DNA of 64,000 nt from DSUN01 sp035527715 (GTDB taxonomy: Bacteria > Planctomycetota > PUPC01 > DSUN01). Below, piece by piece: positions 23,094-32,255 of this stretch. Under the pieces are notes generated by a model. It was given only the letters and a program-made list of their open reading frames with translations, did not search any database and had not been told where the DNA came from. The position numbers were made by a program, and so were the translations under genes. Position 1 is the first letter of the stretch, and the number at the start of each line of letters is the position of its first letter. Location: positions 7,444 through 71,443 of the forward strand of contig DATKZY010000144.1 in assembly GCA_035527715.1 (NCBI GenBank), in the 5' to 3' direction.

Positions 23094-25605
23094 GTGCCTC
23101 GTCGTGCTCTCGATGATCGTGCTCCGTGCGGCCGCCCAGGGCGCGCAGCCGTCGCGCGCTGCCTGGTGGCTGGCCCGGGACGGCGTCGAGCCGATTGCCG
23201 ACCTCGTCAACACGGCCGAGCCAGGGAAGCCGCCCGCGTTCCGCGACCGGGTCGGCTCGTTCAAGGTCGAGGCAGAGGATCGGGCACTGCTGGTGACGGG
23301 GAGCTTCCCCAAGGCGAACGTGTGGCGCTTCGACCTGACGACCGCCGACGGGCAGTTCGACATGCGGCGCCTCTACGTCGAGTACGGCGCGGTCGCCTGC
23401 CCGGACCCCGACTCGATCCAGACGCGTCGCATCGGGAAGCTCCTGGGCGACCCGGCCAGGGGGCTCTCCCACACCGGGCCGTGGGAGGTCTTCAACGGCG
23501 AGTGGAAGGTGCCCACGGCGCGCGTCGCCCTCGACGGCCAGCACGTCTACACCTCCTGGTTCGACCTCCCGAGCCTGGACGACCAGGAGGCGGGCAGGGT
23601 CTACGCCAGCTTTGCCCTCGACATCGGGAAGCCGGGCGAGCACACGGTTCGCATCGCCTTCGACGACTTTCCGCGCCACACCCGCTGGCGGCCCGGCGGG
23701 CGCGTGCGCGACAAGCCCGAGGTGACACGTGTCGCCAATCCTCTGCGGCCCCACCACATCGGCTCCATCGCCATCGGCGTGGACGAGCGTGTCCGCTCCC
23801 TCCAGCCCGCCCGCCTCAAGCCCGAGCTGGTCGGGAAGCACCCCCGCCTGAGCGGCAAGGTGGAGCTTGTGAACGTCGAGAAGCCCCTGGGGCCGGACGA
23901 CAAGAGGGTGCAGGACCTGATGCTCTTCCTCGACCCTGACCGCGCTCCACTGTGGGAGTACAGCGACGACGCCGAGTCCATGGCTTCGGACAACGACATG
24001 GATGCGGGCAGGAAGGGCCTCGCCGCCTGCGGAGCATACGACCGCCTTGTTTCCCGTCTCACGCCCGAGGCGAGGAGGGGACTCGACAAGCACTTCCTCA
24101 AGCGGTTCCAGGGGCTCTACACGTTTGCCGTCTTCCAGCGGAACTACCACCCGACCGGCTATGCCCAGAACCACAGTTCGAAGTCCATCTGGGCGCTCCT
24201 TGGCGCGGGCCTCGCGTGGGACGGGCCCGAGGCGGCGAAGTGGCTCGACTGGGCCGTGATGGTCTGCCGCAGGCGGGTCGAACTGCTCGGCCGCGACGGC
24301 GGCCTGGAGTGGATGAACGAGGCGCGCGACTATGGCCTCGGCTTCTGGGAAACGTCGCGCCAGCTCATCCTCCAATGCACGGGCCTCGACCTTGCCGCCG
24401 GCCCCTTCTTCGCCAACGAATGGCGGTACGCCCTGCACAACGCCCCCGCCTTCCCCAAGACCGGCATCCCGACGCTCATTACCGGCCAGGGCACGCGCGA
24501 CGGGGTGAACCTCCCGCTCCCGCAAGGCACGGCGCCGGAGACGACGCCGACCTCCTGGCACTTCGACGACTGCGACCAGGTGTTCCTGCGGTCGGGCTGG
24601 GCCGACGACGCCTTGCGCGTGCGCCTGACGGCAGGCTCCGTCTTCGGGAAGCAGGGCACGCCCCTCGCGCTCCGCTACAACTGGGCGCACTGCCCCGTCA
24701 ACCGAGGCTCCATCGCCGTCGCGAAGGGCGCCCACCCGATCCTCAACGAGCCCGGCTGGGACCGCACGTACCGCAAGAGCGCGGGGAACGACAACTGCAT
24801 CCTGGTGAACGACACGGACCAATGGGGCGGCGGGCAGGTGTGGCACCCGCGGCTGCGGCTCGACCAGGTGGGGCGAATCGCCTTCTTCGCCGACGGCGCG
24901 CTCCTGAGCGTCGCCCGCGCCGACCTTCGGGACGCCTACCCGCCCGAGGCGAAGCTCGCGGCGCTGTCGCGGGTCCTCGTGCAGCTCAAGCCCGACCACT
25001 TCCTTGTCTTCGACCGCATCGAGACGCAGGGCCGGGGCAAGGCGGAGTGGCGCTTCCACGCCGCCTTCGTCGAGCCGCCCGGCCCCTCCGACCGCTTCAC
25101 CGCCTTCGGGTTCCAGAGAAGCAAGGGGCAGCACGCGACGTTCGATGCCGCCTTTACCAGGCTCCCCGACGCGAGCTGCCAGGTGGCGTTTCTCACGCCG
25201 GGGGTGAAGGCCGAGGTCGGAATGTCCGACGTCTACTTCCGCGGCTACGCCTTCCGCCAGCCGGTGCGCCGCTTGCGGATCGTGCGGGAGAGCGATGGCC
25301 CGATGGCCCTTCTTACCGCCTTGGCGCCGAGGGTGGTGCTCGAGCCGAAGGGTGGGAATGCCTTCGTGGGACGGCACGGAAAGGTCGTCTGGGTCGTCCT
25401 GGTCGGTGGCGGCTCGGCTGAGGGACTCGACTCCGATGCGTATCTCGCCGTTGCCGCGCACGACACCGAGGCCCGCTCCGCCGAGGTCCTGCGCTTCGGC
25501 GGGACGCGCGTCGCCTTCGCCGGCATCGCCGTCCCCGGCGATGGCGCGGACACCTTCGGGGTCATCCAGGATGGCAAGCTGACCCGCCGCGCTCCCGCCC
25601 AGTGA
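23083..25605 (+). CDS. Heparinase II/III-like polysaccharide lyase
   Basis: 840 residues, signal peptide at the start. The central part (~330-450) is the alpha-toroid with YAQNHSSKSIWALLGAGLAWDG, and the C-terminal half is the beta-sandwich beginning LRSGWADDALRVRLTAGS with WAHCPVNRGSIAVAKGAHPIL. These are hallmarks of heparinase II/III-type lyases (PL12/15/17/21 clan), which cleave acidic polysaccharides such as alginate, heparan or other uronate polymers; the substrate is not predictable here. GTG start at 23083 lies inside the end of the upstream gene, with GGAG upstream. The coupling suggests both act on one polymer. Confidence 0.8.
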   Translation: MASKCLVVLSMIVLRAAAQGAQPSRAAWWLARDGVEPIADLVNTAEPGKPPAFRDRVGSFKVEAEDRALLVTGSFPKANVWRFDLTTADGQFDMRRLYVEYGAVACPDPDSIQTRRIGKLLGDPARGLSHTGPWEVFNGEWKVPTARVALDGQHVYTSWFDLPSLDDQEAGRVYASFALDIGKPGEHTVRIAFDDFPRHTRWRPGGRVRDKPEVTRVANPLRPHHIGSIAIGVDERVRSLQPARLKPELVGKHPRLSGKVELVNVEKPLGPDDKRVQDLMLFLDPDRAPLWEYSDDAESMASDNDMDAGRKGLAACGAYDRLVSRLTPEARRGLDKHFLKRFQGLYTFAVFQRNYHPTGYAQNHSSKSIWALLGAGLAWDGPEAAKWLDWAVMVCRRRVELLGRDGGLEWMNEARDYGLGFWETSRQLILQCTGLDLAAGPFFANEWRYALHNAPAFPKTGIPTLITGQGTRDGVNLPLPQGTAPETTPTSWHFDDCDQVFLRSGWADDALRVRLTAGSVFGKQGTPLALRYNWAHCPVNRGSIAVAKGAHPILNEPGWDRTYRKSAGNDNCILVNDTDQWGGGQVWHPRLRLDQVGRIAFFADGALLSVARADLRDAYPPEAKLAALSRVLVQLKPDHFLVFDRIETQGRGKAEWRFHAAFVEPPGPSDRFTAFGFQRSKGQHATFDAAFTRLPDASCQVAFLTPGVKAEVGMSDVYFRGYAFRQPVRRLRIVRESDGPMALLTALAPRVVLEPKGGNAFVGRHGKVVWVVLVGGGSAEGLDSDAYLAVAAHDTEARSAEVLRFGGTRVAFAGIAVPGDGADTFGVIQDGKLTRRAPAQ

Positions 25606-25662
25606 TCTCCGCCGCGGTGCGCTGCTCGCGGGTGCGTTGCCCCGAGGCAGGGAGCGGGCCGA

Positions 25663-27042
25663 CTAGCCAGCGCCACGCTGAAGCTCGGCAAGAACCTCTC
25701 TGGCCGAAGCGGGGCGGCCATCGGGCTCCTTTGCCATCATCCGCATGATGAGACGGGCCAGGCGGTCGGACACGGCGGGATTCGCTGCCCGTGGGTCGGG
25801 CACGGGGGCCTGGGCGTGGGCGAGGAGGATGCGGGCCAGCGTGTCGCCCTCGTACGGCACCTTGCCGCACACCATCTCGTAGAGCATGCAGCCGAGCGAG
25901 TAGATGTCCGTCCGATGGTCCACGCGCTTTGCGTCGGCGGCCTGCTCCGGCGAGAGGTAGTACGGGGTGCCGAGGGTCATCCCCGACTGGGTCATGCCGA
26001 AGTCGCCGCCCATCCGCTTGGCAAGGCCCAGGTCGGCGATCCGAGCGACCCCGCCGCCGTCGAGCAGGATGTTGGATGGCTTGATGTCGCGGTGGACGAA
26101 GCCGTTGTCGTGGGCGCATTGGAGCCCCTGGCAGATCTGGCCGGCCAGCTCGACGGCGCGCCGAATCCCGATCTGGCCCGCCGCGCGGATGAGGTCATGG
26201 AGGCTGCCGCCCTCGACGAGCTCCATCACGATGAAGTAGATGCCGGCCTCGCAGCCGACGTTGTAGACCCCCACGATGTTGGGGTGCTTGAGCCGCGCGG
26301 CGGCGCGGGCCTCGCCCAGAAAGCGGTCCACGGCGTCGGCGCTGCGCTGCACGAACTCCGGCGGCAGAATCTTCACGGCCACGGGAATGTCGAGTCCCAC
26401 GTGGTGGGCCTGGTACACGGCCCCCATGCCGCCCTGGCCCAGCTTGCGCACGAGCCGGCACCCGCCGACCATCTGCCCCGCGCACGGCTCCTGTGCCCGC
26501 GCCGCTCCCGGCCCGGCCGCAAGCGCGGAAGCGGGTGGCGACGTCAGCGGCCCCTGCCGCTGAAGGAACGCGATCGCCTCGAGCACGGGGCCGGGCAGGA
26601 GCAAGTCGTCCTTCGCCCGAAACAGGTCGCGCACGACGTCGGGGAACGACGCAGCGAACTCGTCTGCTTCGCGTTGGAGCTGGGCCTCAAGCTCCGGCAC
26701 CTTGCTCCTGTGCTGCGCCGCCCTGCGCCTCACCCACAGCATCGCGATGACCACGCCCCCGGCCAGCGAGACGAACGACACCACCGTCATGCCCGTGTCG
26801 TACGCCCGGTTGTTCTTGACGTTCTTGACATCCACCCCGAGGATGGCCAGAACAAGAATGCCGAGGATGAGACACAGGAGGAAACCCAGAACAAAGGCGA
26901 AGTGCCGCAGGACACGGTTGCCGAAGCTCTTGGGATTGGCCTTTCGGCGTGCGGCTTCGAGCCCGTCCTGGGCCTCTCTCAGCCGCATGAGCCAGTGCAG
27001 CGCGGCGCGCGGGTCGCGGCGTACCGTAGCGGCCTCTTCCAT
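25663..27042 (-). CDS. Membrane-anchored Hanks-type Ser/Thr protein kinase
   Basis: 459 residues. The order is unusual: a short cytoplasmic helix, two membrane spans (~46-70 and ~84-104), a helical linker (~110-185), and the kinase domain at the C-terminus (~195-455). Most bacterial kinases of this class have the kinase first. The kinase looks active: G-loop GQGGMGAVY (202-210), VAVK (K224), HRDIKPSN (H317-R318-D319), DLG (337-339, replacing DFG, as often seen in planctomycetes) and SPEQ in place of APE. With two spans both ends should be in the cytoplasm. No cognate phosphatase or target is adjacent. Confidence 0.9.
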   Translation of the reverse strand: MEEAATVRRDPRAALHWLMRLREAQDGLEAARRKANPKSFGNRVLRHFAFVLGFLLCLILGILVLAILGVDVKNVKNNRAYDTGMTVVSFVSLAGGVVIAMLWVRRRAAQHRSKVPELEAQLQREADEFAASFPDVVRDLFRAKDDLLLPGPVLEAIAFLQRQGPLTSPPASALAAGPGAARAQEPCAGQMVGGCRLVRKLGQGGMGAVYQAHHVGLDIPVAVKILPPEFVQRSADAVDRFLGEARAAARLKHPNIVGVYNVGCEAGIYFIVMELVEGGSLHDLIRAAGQIGIRRAVELAGQICQGLQCAHDNGFVHRDIKPSNILLDGGGVARIADLGLAKRMGGDFGMTQSGMTLGTPYYLSPEQAADAKRVDHRTDIYSLGCMLYEMVCGKVPYEGDTLARILLAHAQAPVPDPRAANPAVSDRLARLIMRMMAKEPDGRPASAREVLAELQRGAG

Positions 27043-27083
27043 CCTGGCCTCCTATGCCCGGGCGTGCGATGGCCCGTGGCCCC

Positions 27084-27111
27084 ATTATCGGGGTCGCGGG
27101 CCAGCAGTCAA
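27084..27111 (-). promoter_or_regulatory. Promoter of the kinase gene
   Basis: Minus strand TTGACT (27111-27106), 16-nt spacer, GATAAT (27089-27084), about 42 bp upstream of the ATG. Confidence 0.5.
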
Positions 27112-27133
27112 GTGCGGCTGAGTGACACCGCGG

Positions 27134-27868
27134 TCAGGGCGCTGCCTCGGGGCGCTGGTAGATGCGCACGTAGTCCACCTCCATCGCCGTGCCGTCAATC
27201 GCGTCGGTCACGGGGCCTGCCCACTTGATGATGGCCGAGCTGAGGTAGACGTGTGCCGGGCCGCGGCAGACCGTGTTGGCCTCGCGGCGAATCTCCTTGC
27301 CATCGAAGGTCCACACCAGCTCCTTCTCGCTCCAGTCGAGGGCGTAGACGTGGAACTCCTTCGCCAGCTCGTGCCCTTCGGCTTTCCAGCGCTTGCTCTT
27401 GGCCCAGTGCTGGCCCGACCAGTTGTGGATGTTCATGTTCACGAGGTCGGGGAAGTGGCCCTCGTTGATGTCAATCTCGAAGCGGCCTGGGGCGTCCCTG
27501 GGCAGGCGGGTCGTGATCCAGAAGGAGTTGTTCAGCCCCGTGGCGGCGCCGTAGCGGTAGCGGGCCTCGAAGTAGCCGTGCTGAAACGCCTGCTTCGTCC
27601 ACAGGCTCCCCGAGGTCCACTCCTGCCCGCCGCGCTGCTCTTTCTTGTTGAGCAGGCGGCAGAGGCCGTCCTCGACGACGACGTTCTCGCGCCAGCGGCT
27701 GCACAGGATGTGGGTGTTGGGGCCGTTCTGGAAGTCCCACTGCTTGTCGAGGTCCGCCGTCTTCCCGTCGAACTCGTCGCGGAAAACGAGCTGCCAGCCA
27801 TTGCCCTCAGGGGGTCCGGCTGCAAGGCCTGACAGCATCGCGGCAACGACGAGAAGGGATATGGGCAT
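27134..27868 (-). CDS. Exported glycoside hydrolase family 16 protein
   Basis: 244 residues: short signal peptide (ending near AAGPP) and a single GH16 jelly-roll. The catalytic signature E-x-D-x-x-E is complete (EIDINE, E131-D133-E136). The flanking aromatic strands (WQLVFRDEFDG, GLNNSFWITTRLP, YALDWSEKELVWTFDG, MEVDYVRIYQ) match GH16 endo-beta-1,3- or 1,4-glucanase, agarase and carrageenase members. Specificity is not predictable. No good Shine-Dalgarno precedes the ATG at 27868; a longer frame upstream is a shadow. Confidence 0.88.
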   Translation of the reverse strand: MPISLLVVAAMLSGLAAGPPEGNGWQLVFRDEFDGKTADLDKQWDFQNGPNTHILCSRWRENVVVEDGLCRLLNKKEQRGGQEWTSGSLWTKQAFQHGYFEARYRYGAATGLNNSFWITTRLPRDAPGRFEIDINEGHFPDLVNMNIHNWSGQHWAKSKRWKAEGHELAKEFHVYALDWSEKELVWTFDGKEIRREANTVCRGPAHVYLSSAIIKWAGPVTDAIDGTAMEVDYVRIYQRPEAAP

Positions 27869-27921
27869 AGCGAGTCTCGCAGACCGGAAAGGCTTGGCCC
27901 TGATGTGCCTTCCCCATAGCG

Positions 27922-27953
27922 CCGAGGGGCAGGCCGGGTGGCCTGCCCCTCGG
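27922..27953 (-). terminator. Perfect hairpin after the cytochrome/SUMF1 gene
   Basis: Arms CCGAGGGGCAGGCC and its exact complement with a GGGT-type 4-nt loop, starting 38 nt past the stop at 27991 in the direction of transcription. There is no T-run, so it may be an mRNA 3'-end stabiliser or a factor-dependent stop. Confidence 0.5.
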
Positions 27954-27990
27954 AATCCGCTCGTCGGGAGCATCGAAGCCCCAGGCACGC

Positions 27991-30900
27991 CTACTTCGCG
28001 TCGGCCGAGGCGACCTTCTTGCCGTCGGCGTCGCAGATGATGCGGAAGCCGACGTTGTGGACGCACTGCCAGGAGGCGTAGTCGTAGCGGACGGCGCTGC
28101 GGGCGCGGAACGGCCGGTCGTAGTAGGAGCCGCCGCGAGCGACCTTGCGGCCGCTGTCGCTCGGCGCGTTGCGCCCGTCGGCCTCGACGTAGGGATACGG
28201 CTTGTAGGCGGTCAGAGTCCACTCCGCTACGTTGCCGGCCATGTCGAGGAGGCCGAAGGCGTTGGGGGTGTACTTGCCGACGTTGTCGGGGACGATCGAG
28301 CCGTCGTTGACGCCGGCAATGCACGGGATCCACTTGGGCGAGTCGCGGATGCACAGCTCGGTGAGCCGCTTGTCGGCGAGGTTGGCGAGCTTGCCGAAGT
28401 CGGCCGTGCAGTCGCCCCAGTAGAGCGGGGTGTCGGTGCCGGCCCTCGCGGCCCACTCCCACTGGGCCTCGGTGGGCAGGGCGAACTTGCGGTCGGTCTT
28501 CTGGCTCAGCCAGTAGCAGAAGTCCATCGCCTGCTTCCACGAGATTCGGAGGACGGGCTGCTTGTCGCGGTTGACGGCCTGGCCGCGGTTCGAGTGGTCC
28601 TTGTTGAAGACGCTGATGTAGGCGCTGTCGTGGGCGGCGTCGAAGAGGGCGTATTGCTCGTTGGTGATCTCGCACTTGCCCATGTAGAAGGGCTTGTCAA
28701 CCTTCACGCGGCACTGGGGATACTCGTCGGGATAGCCGTCGGCCGAGCCCATGACGAATTCGCCGGCGGGCACGAGCACGAGGTCGAGCGCGAGGTTGTC
28801 GGCGAGGGCGATCTTCAGCTCGGCGGGCAGGCCGGCGGCCTCCTGGCGCTTCTTGGCCTCGGCGGCGTCGAAGGGCCAGCCGGCCACTTTCTCAGCGAAG
28901 GGCTTGCGCTCGGGCGGCGGCTCGGGCTTCACGAAGGCCGGCCGCTCGGGCGGCGGCGTGGGATACACCTCGGGGTTTTCCGGGCGGTTGGCGTACTTCG
29001 TGCGCATCTCGAGCCGCCGCTGGACGATCTTCTCGATGTTCCCGCGGTGCTCGGTCCACGTGCCGTGGCAGGGGACGTTGAGGTCAATCCAGGTGTAGAG
29101 GCGGTCCCAGGCCTCGGCGTCGAGCTTCACGCCGTTGTGGCCCTTCTTGAGCATCTGGACGAGTTCGCTGGTCGAGGCGTCCCACTCCATCGGCACCTGG
29201 AGGTGGTAGTCGCTCTCGGGGCCGGGCCGCCGCACGTAGGGGTGGAGGGCGAGGTAGGACTTGGCGAAGCCGCGGTCGCCCTTGCCCGTGTCGGCGAAGC
29301 AGGGCAGCGTCTTGCCGTCCTGGCGCGGCTTGCCGTCGTGGCAGCCGACGCAATGCTTGTCGAGGACGGGTTGGACTTCGCGGAGGAAGCTGAAGCCGCG
29401 GGCCGCGCCGCGCCAGGGCTCGATCTCGGACGGCTTCTGCGTGGCCGCAATGGTGCGGCGCAGGCTCGGCGTGGTGTTCTGCCGCTCGTGGCAGCCGACG
29501 CAACTGGCGGCCTCGCCGGGCATTGCCGTGTACCAGCTCCGCATGACCTGGACCGCCTTGCCCTCGGCATCGAGGGGCTGGACCGCGATCGGGAGGTTGG
29601 CGGGGACCTTGAAGAGGGCGGAGCCGTCGGGATTGACGGGCACGGTGCCGTGGATGCGATGGACGTCCCACGGGCCGTCAATGCCGATGTGGATGTGGCC
29701 GCCCATGCCGTTGTAGCCGTAGTGTGGCTCGAGGAGGCGGAGCTTCTTGACCGTGCCGCGGGGCACGCCCTTCAGGCCCTCGCCGAAGTAGACGTCGTTG
29801 AGGTAGACCGTTGCATAGTCCTTCGAGAGGTCCACCTTGTCGGGGACGACGGGCGGCTTTGCGGTCTTGCGGAGCGGCACCGGCTCGAGGATCGCGTAGC
29901 CGGGCACCTCCAGGATCGGCAGGATGTTGTCGAACGTGTCCACCAGGCAGAGCGCCCAAGGCGACTGGGCGTTCATCTGGCAGGAGACGAGGATGTACTT
30001 GTCGCTGAGGGGATAGGGGTGGAGGAACTTGGGCCAGGCGGGGTTGGCCAGGCCATCGGTGATCGTGGCGACCGTCGGCGTGCTGTTGCTGGGGATGAGC
30101 TGCACCGCGCCGTCGTCCTCGTGGCGGCCCTTGGCGGGGTCGTAGACGAGCAACTGCCCCATGCGCGGCACCCCGTGGTGGCCGGAGATGATGGCCACCA
30201 CCTTCGTCGGATGGCCAGGCACCGGGCGGGCGTAGAACGTCGAGTTGGGCCAGTAGCTGTTCGAGAAGGCGAACTCCATCTGCTCCGTGCCGTCGGGGTT
30301 CATGTGGAAGAGCAGGCGGCTGAAGTAGTGCGGGGTGTCGCTGTATTCCCAGCGGGTGTAGAGCACGCGGCCGTTGTTGAGAACGGTCGGGCACCAGTTC
30401 TGGTCCTGGTCGAAGCACAACTCGCGCTCCTTGCCCGTCTTGGGGTCGAGGAGCACGATGTTGGCGACGGGCGAGCCGCCGCCGACGCAGGGCACGCCGT
30501 GGAAGGCGCGGGTGGAGGTGAAGAGGATGCGGCCGTCGGGCAGGTAGCAGGGGTCGAAGTTATCTACGTCCGGCTCCAGGCCGGGGTTCACCTGTCGCAG
30601 GCCGGAGCCGTCGGCCTTGATCTCGAAGACCTGCCAGCGGCCGTTGGCGCCGATGGACGAGAAGATCATCCGGTCGCCGTCCCAGTGGAGGTCCACGTCG
30701 CCCACGAACTCGCCGTTGGCCGGCCGGTAGAGGGTGGTGAGCTGCGCGCCGGGCCGAACGGGCGAGAGGACGGCGATCTCATTGTCGTAGCCCTTGCTGG
30801 CGATCGAGGCGTTGGTCACCCAGTTCTGGGGCAGGCCGAGGTTGCGGGCGCTACGCTTGACGACCAGAAGCTTGTCGAAGTCAATGAGCGGGTTGTGGGT

Positions 30901-32154
30901 GAGGAGGGCCTCGGTGCGCAGCGTGCGGATCTCGTCGCCGACGTCGGCCAGTTTCTTCACGTTGCCAGGGTCGCCCTTGGCTTCGGCGACCTCGACCACG
31001 GCCTTCTCGAGGGCCTCGAGGCGCTGGAGGAACTCCTTGCCCTTCGTGTACTGGGTGGGATAGGTGTCGGCGAGGTCCTCGATGGCGAGGCGGAGGGCCT
31101 TGAAGTTGAAGTTCTTCACGAGGGCGGAGGCTTCCTCGACGCGGAGCGAGCGGTAGTAGGGCTCGCGGACCCTGGCGAGGTCGGCGGGGGCCTTCACGTC
31201 GCCGGCGGCCGCCGCGGCCTCCTTGGCCATCGAGGGCATGCGGGTGGCGGCGACGTAGCGCTTGGCGAGAGCGGCCAGGTCGCCAGGCGTCCAGTCGGCG
31301 GCCCAGAGGTTGTCCTGGCGCTCCCAGCTCATCTCGCGGCCGGCGGAGCCGTCGCGGAAGTCGCGGCTCACGAGGCTCCACAGCTCGTCGCGGGCGATTT
31401 GCTTGGGGTCGCGCTTCCTGGAGGCGACGGCGCCCGCGACGGGGGTCGGCGAGGTGTGGAAGTAGAAGCCATGGCCGCCGCTGTTGTTGTGGATTTTCAG
31501 CAGCAGGTGGTTCTCGCCCTTCTTCAGCTCGAGCTTCGCGGTGTCCTGGTTGGGCGCGTGGCCGCGGGGGGTGTCGTTCGAGATCAGCAGCTTGCCGTTG
31601 AGCCAGGCGCGCATGCCGTCGTCGCTGCCGAAGTAGCCGGTGATCGTCATGTCCCTGGGGGCCTTGATCATGCGGTAGAGATAGGTGGAGCCGTTGGTGC
31701 CGGCCGACATGTCGTGGGGCACGCCGTCCTGGAACTGCGGGCAGGCCTGCCAGCGGAGCTTGCCGTACGACTTGGTCATGGCCTCCTGCCAGGCCGGCTT
31801 GCCGCCTTCGGCGCCGTCGAGGACGGCGGAGAGGTCGTCGTGCTTGCTGAGGGCCGCCTCCTTCTCGGGCGGGAAGGCCATCGTGAAGTTCTTCTGGTTG
31901 TTGGGCGGGTAGAAAGGCCCGACCAGGTACCACGTGCCCAGCTCGACGCCGGCAGAGGGTTTGGGGACAGGCTTGGCCGAGGGCTCGACAGAGGGCTTCG
32001 CCGTCTGGTCGGCCTCGTGCTTCAGGAGCGCCTCGCGCGAGGCGAGCATCGTCTCCTGCCATGTGCCCTTCTTGACGTAATAGGGCGGGTCGGCGGCGAG
32101 CACGGATGCAGCGAGGAGCAGGAGCGAGCCGGAAACGGTCAGTCGCGCGGGCAT
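27991..32154 (-). CDS. Exported c-type cytochrome / propeller / SUMF1 fusion (hydrazine-synthase-alpha-like)
   Basis: A 1387-residue exported protein. Order: signal peptide; PA14/lectin-like beta domain (~60-240, ending in HGFYFHTSP); helical region (~250-430); WD40/TolB-like propeller with HZS-alpha-like motifs (~440-800: DNFDPCYLPDGRILFTSTR, HIHIGIDGPWDVHR); two c-haem sites CVGCH at residues 885-889 and 935-939; and a C-terminal formylglycine-generating-enzyme-like domain (~1118-1375: LVPAGEFVMGS, EITNEQYALF, LLDMAGNVAEWT, RGGSYYDRPFRARSAVR). The active-site cysteines of true FGE are absent, so that domain is probably binding only. Start ATG 32154 follows GGAGG at 6 nt. This module combination is frequent in planctomycetes and does not imply anammox. 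Confidence 0.82.
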   Translation of the reverse strand: MPARLTVSGSLLLLAASVLAADPPYYVKKGTWQETMLASREALLKHEADQTAKPSVEPSAKPVPKPSAGVELGTWYLVGPFYPPNNQKNFTMAFPPEKEAALSKHDDLSAVLDGAEGGKPAWQEAMTKSYGKLRWQACPQFQDGVPHDMSAGTNGSTYLYRMIKAPRDMTITGYFGSDDGMRAWLNGKLLISNDTPRGHAPNQDTAKLELKKGENHLLLKIHNNSGGHGFYFHTSPTPVAGAVASRKRDPKQIARDELWSLVSRDFRDGSAGREMSWERQDNLWAADWTPGDLAALAKRYVAATRMPSMAKEAAAAAGDVKAPADLARVREPYYRSLRVEEASALVKNFNFKALRLAIEDLADTYPTQYTKGKEFLQRLEALEKAVVEVAEAKGDPGNVKKLADVGDEIRTLRTEALLTHNPLIDFDKLLVVKRSARNLGLPQNWVTNASIASKGYDNEIAVLSPVRPGAQLTTLYRPANGEFVGDVDLHWDGDRMIFSSIGANGRWQVFEIKADGSGLRQVNPGLEPDVDNFDPCYLPDGRILFTSTRAFHGVPCVGGGSPVANIVLLDPKTGKERELCFDQDQNWCPTVLNNGRVLYTRWEYSDTPHYFSRLLFHMNPDGTEQMEFAFSNSYWPNSTFYARPVPGHPTKVVAIISGHHGVPRMGQLLVYDPAKGRHEDDGAVQLIPSNSTPTVATITDGLANPAWPKFLHPYPLSDKYILVSCQMNAQSPWALCLVDTFDNILPILEVPGYAILEPVPLRKTAKPPVVPDKVDLSKDYATVYLNDVYFGEGLKGVPRGTVKKLRLLEPHYGYNGMGGHIHIGIDGPWDVHRIHGTVPVNPDGSALFKVPANLPIAVQPLDAEGKAVQVMRSWYTAMPGEAASCVGCHERQNTTPSLRRTIAATQKPSEIEPWRGAARGFSFLREVQPVLDKHCVGCHDGKPRQDGKTLPCFADTGKGDRGFAKSYLALHPYVRRPGPESDYHLQVPMEWDASTSELVQMLKKGHNGVKLDAEAWDRLYTWIDLNVPCHGTWTEHRGNIEKIVQRRLEMRTKYANRPENPEVYPTPPPERPAFVKPEPPPERKPFAEKVAGWPFDAAEAKKRQEAAGLPAELKIALADNLALDLVLVPAGEFVMGSADGYPDEYPQCRVKVDKPFYMGKCEITNEQYALFDAAHDSAYISVFNKDHSNRGQAVNRDKQPVLRISWKQAMDFCYWLSQKTDRKFALPTEAQWEWAARAGTDTPLYWGDCTADFGKLANLADKRLTELCIRDSPKWIPCIAGVNDGSIVPDNVGKYTPNAFGLLDMAGNVAEWTLTAYKPYPYVEADGRNAPSDSGRKVARGGSYYDRPFRARSAVRYDYASWQCVHNVGFRIICDADGKKVASADAK

Positions 32155-32211
32155 CTCATTCCTCCAAGGCTTCCTGAATGCGGCCCGGGGCCGGACACAC
32201 GCTAGAGTCGT

Positions 32212-32240
32212 ATTGTATATGCGAACTGCCGGGCTGTCAA
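32212..32240 (-). promoter_or_regulatory. Strong promoter of the cytochrome/SUMF1 gene
   Basis: Minus strand TTGACA (32240-32235, perfect), 17-nt spacer, TACAAT (32217-32212). Just upstream, ACTCGCGAGT followed by a run of T (32241-32256 region) may end the FAD-oxidoreductase transcript. Confidence 0.7.
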
Positions 32241-32255
32241 AAAAGACTCGCGAGT

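Noticed and set aside
27991..32154. Hydrazine synthase and therefore anammox metabolism
   Set aside because: Only a related domain layout is present; no HzsBC, hydrazine dehydrogenase or nitrite-handling gene is nearby, and such proteins are common in non-anammox planctomycetes.
28057..32205. ~1380-codon frame antisense to the cytochrome/SUMF1 gene
   Set aside because: No motifs and Val/Ala/Gly/Arg-biased; the minus strand has haem motifs, FGE fold, promoter and Shine-Dalgarno.
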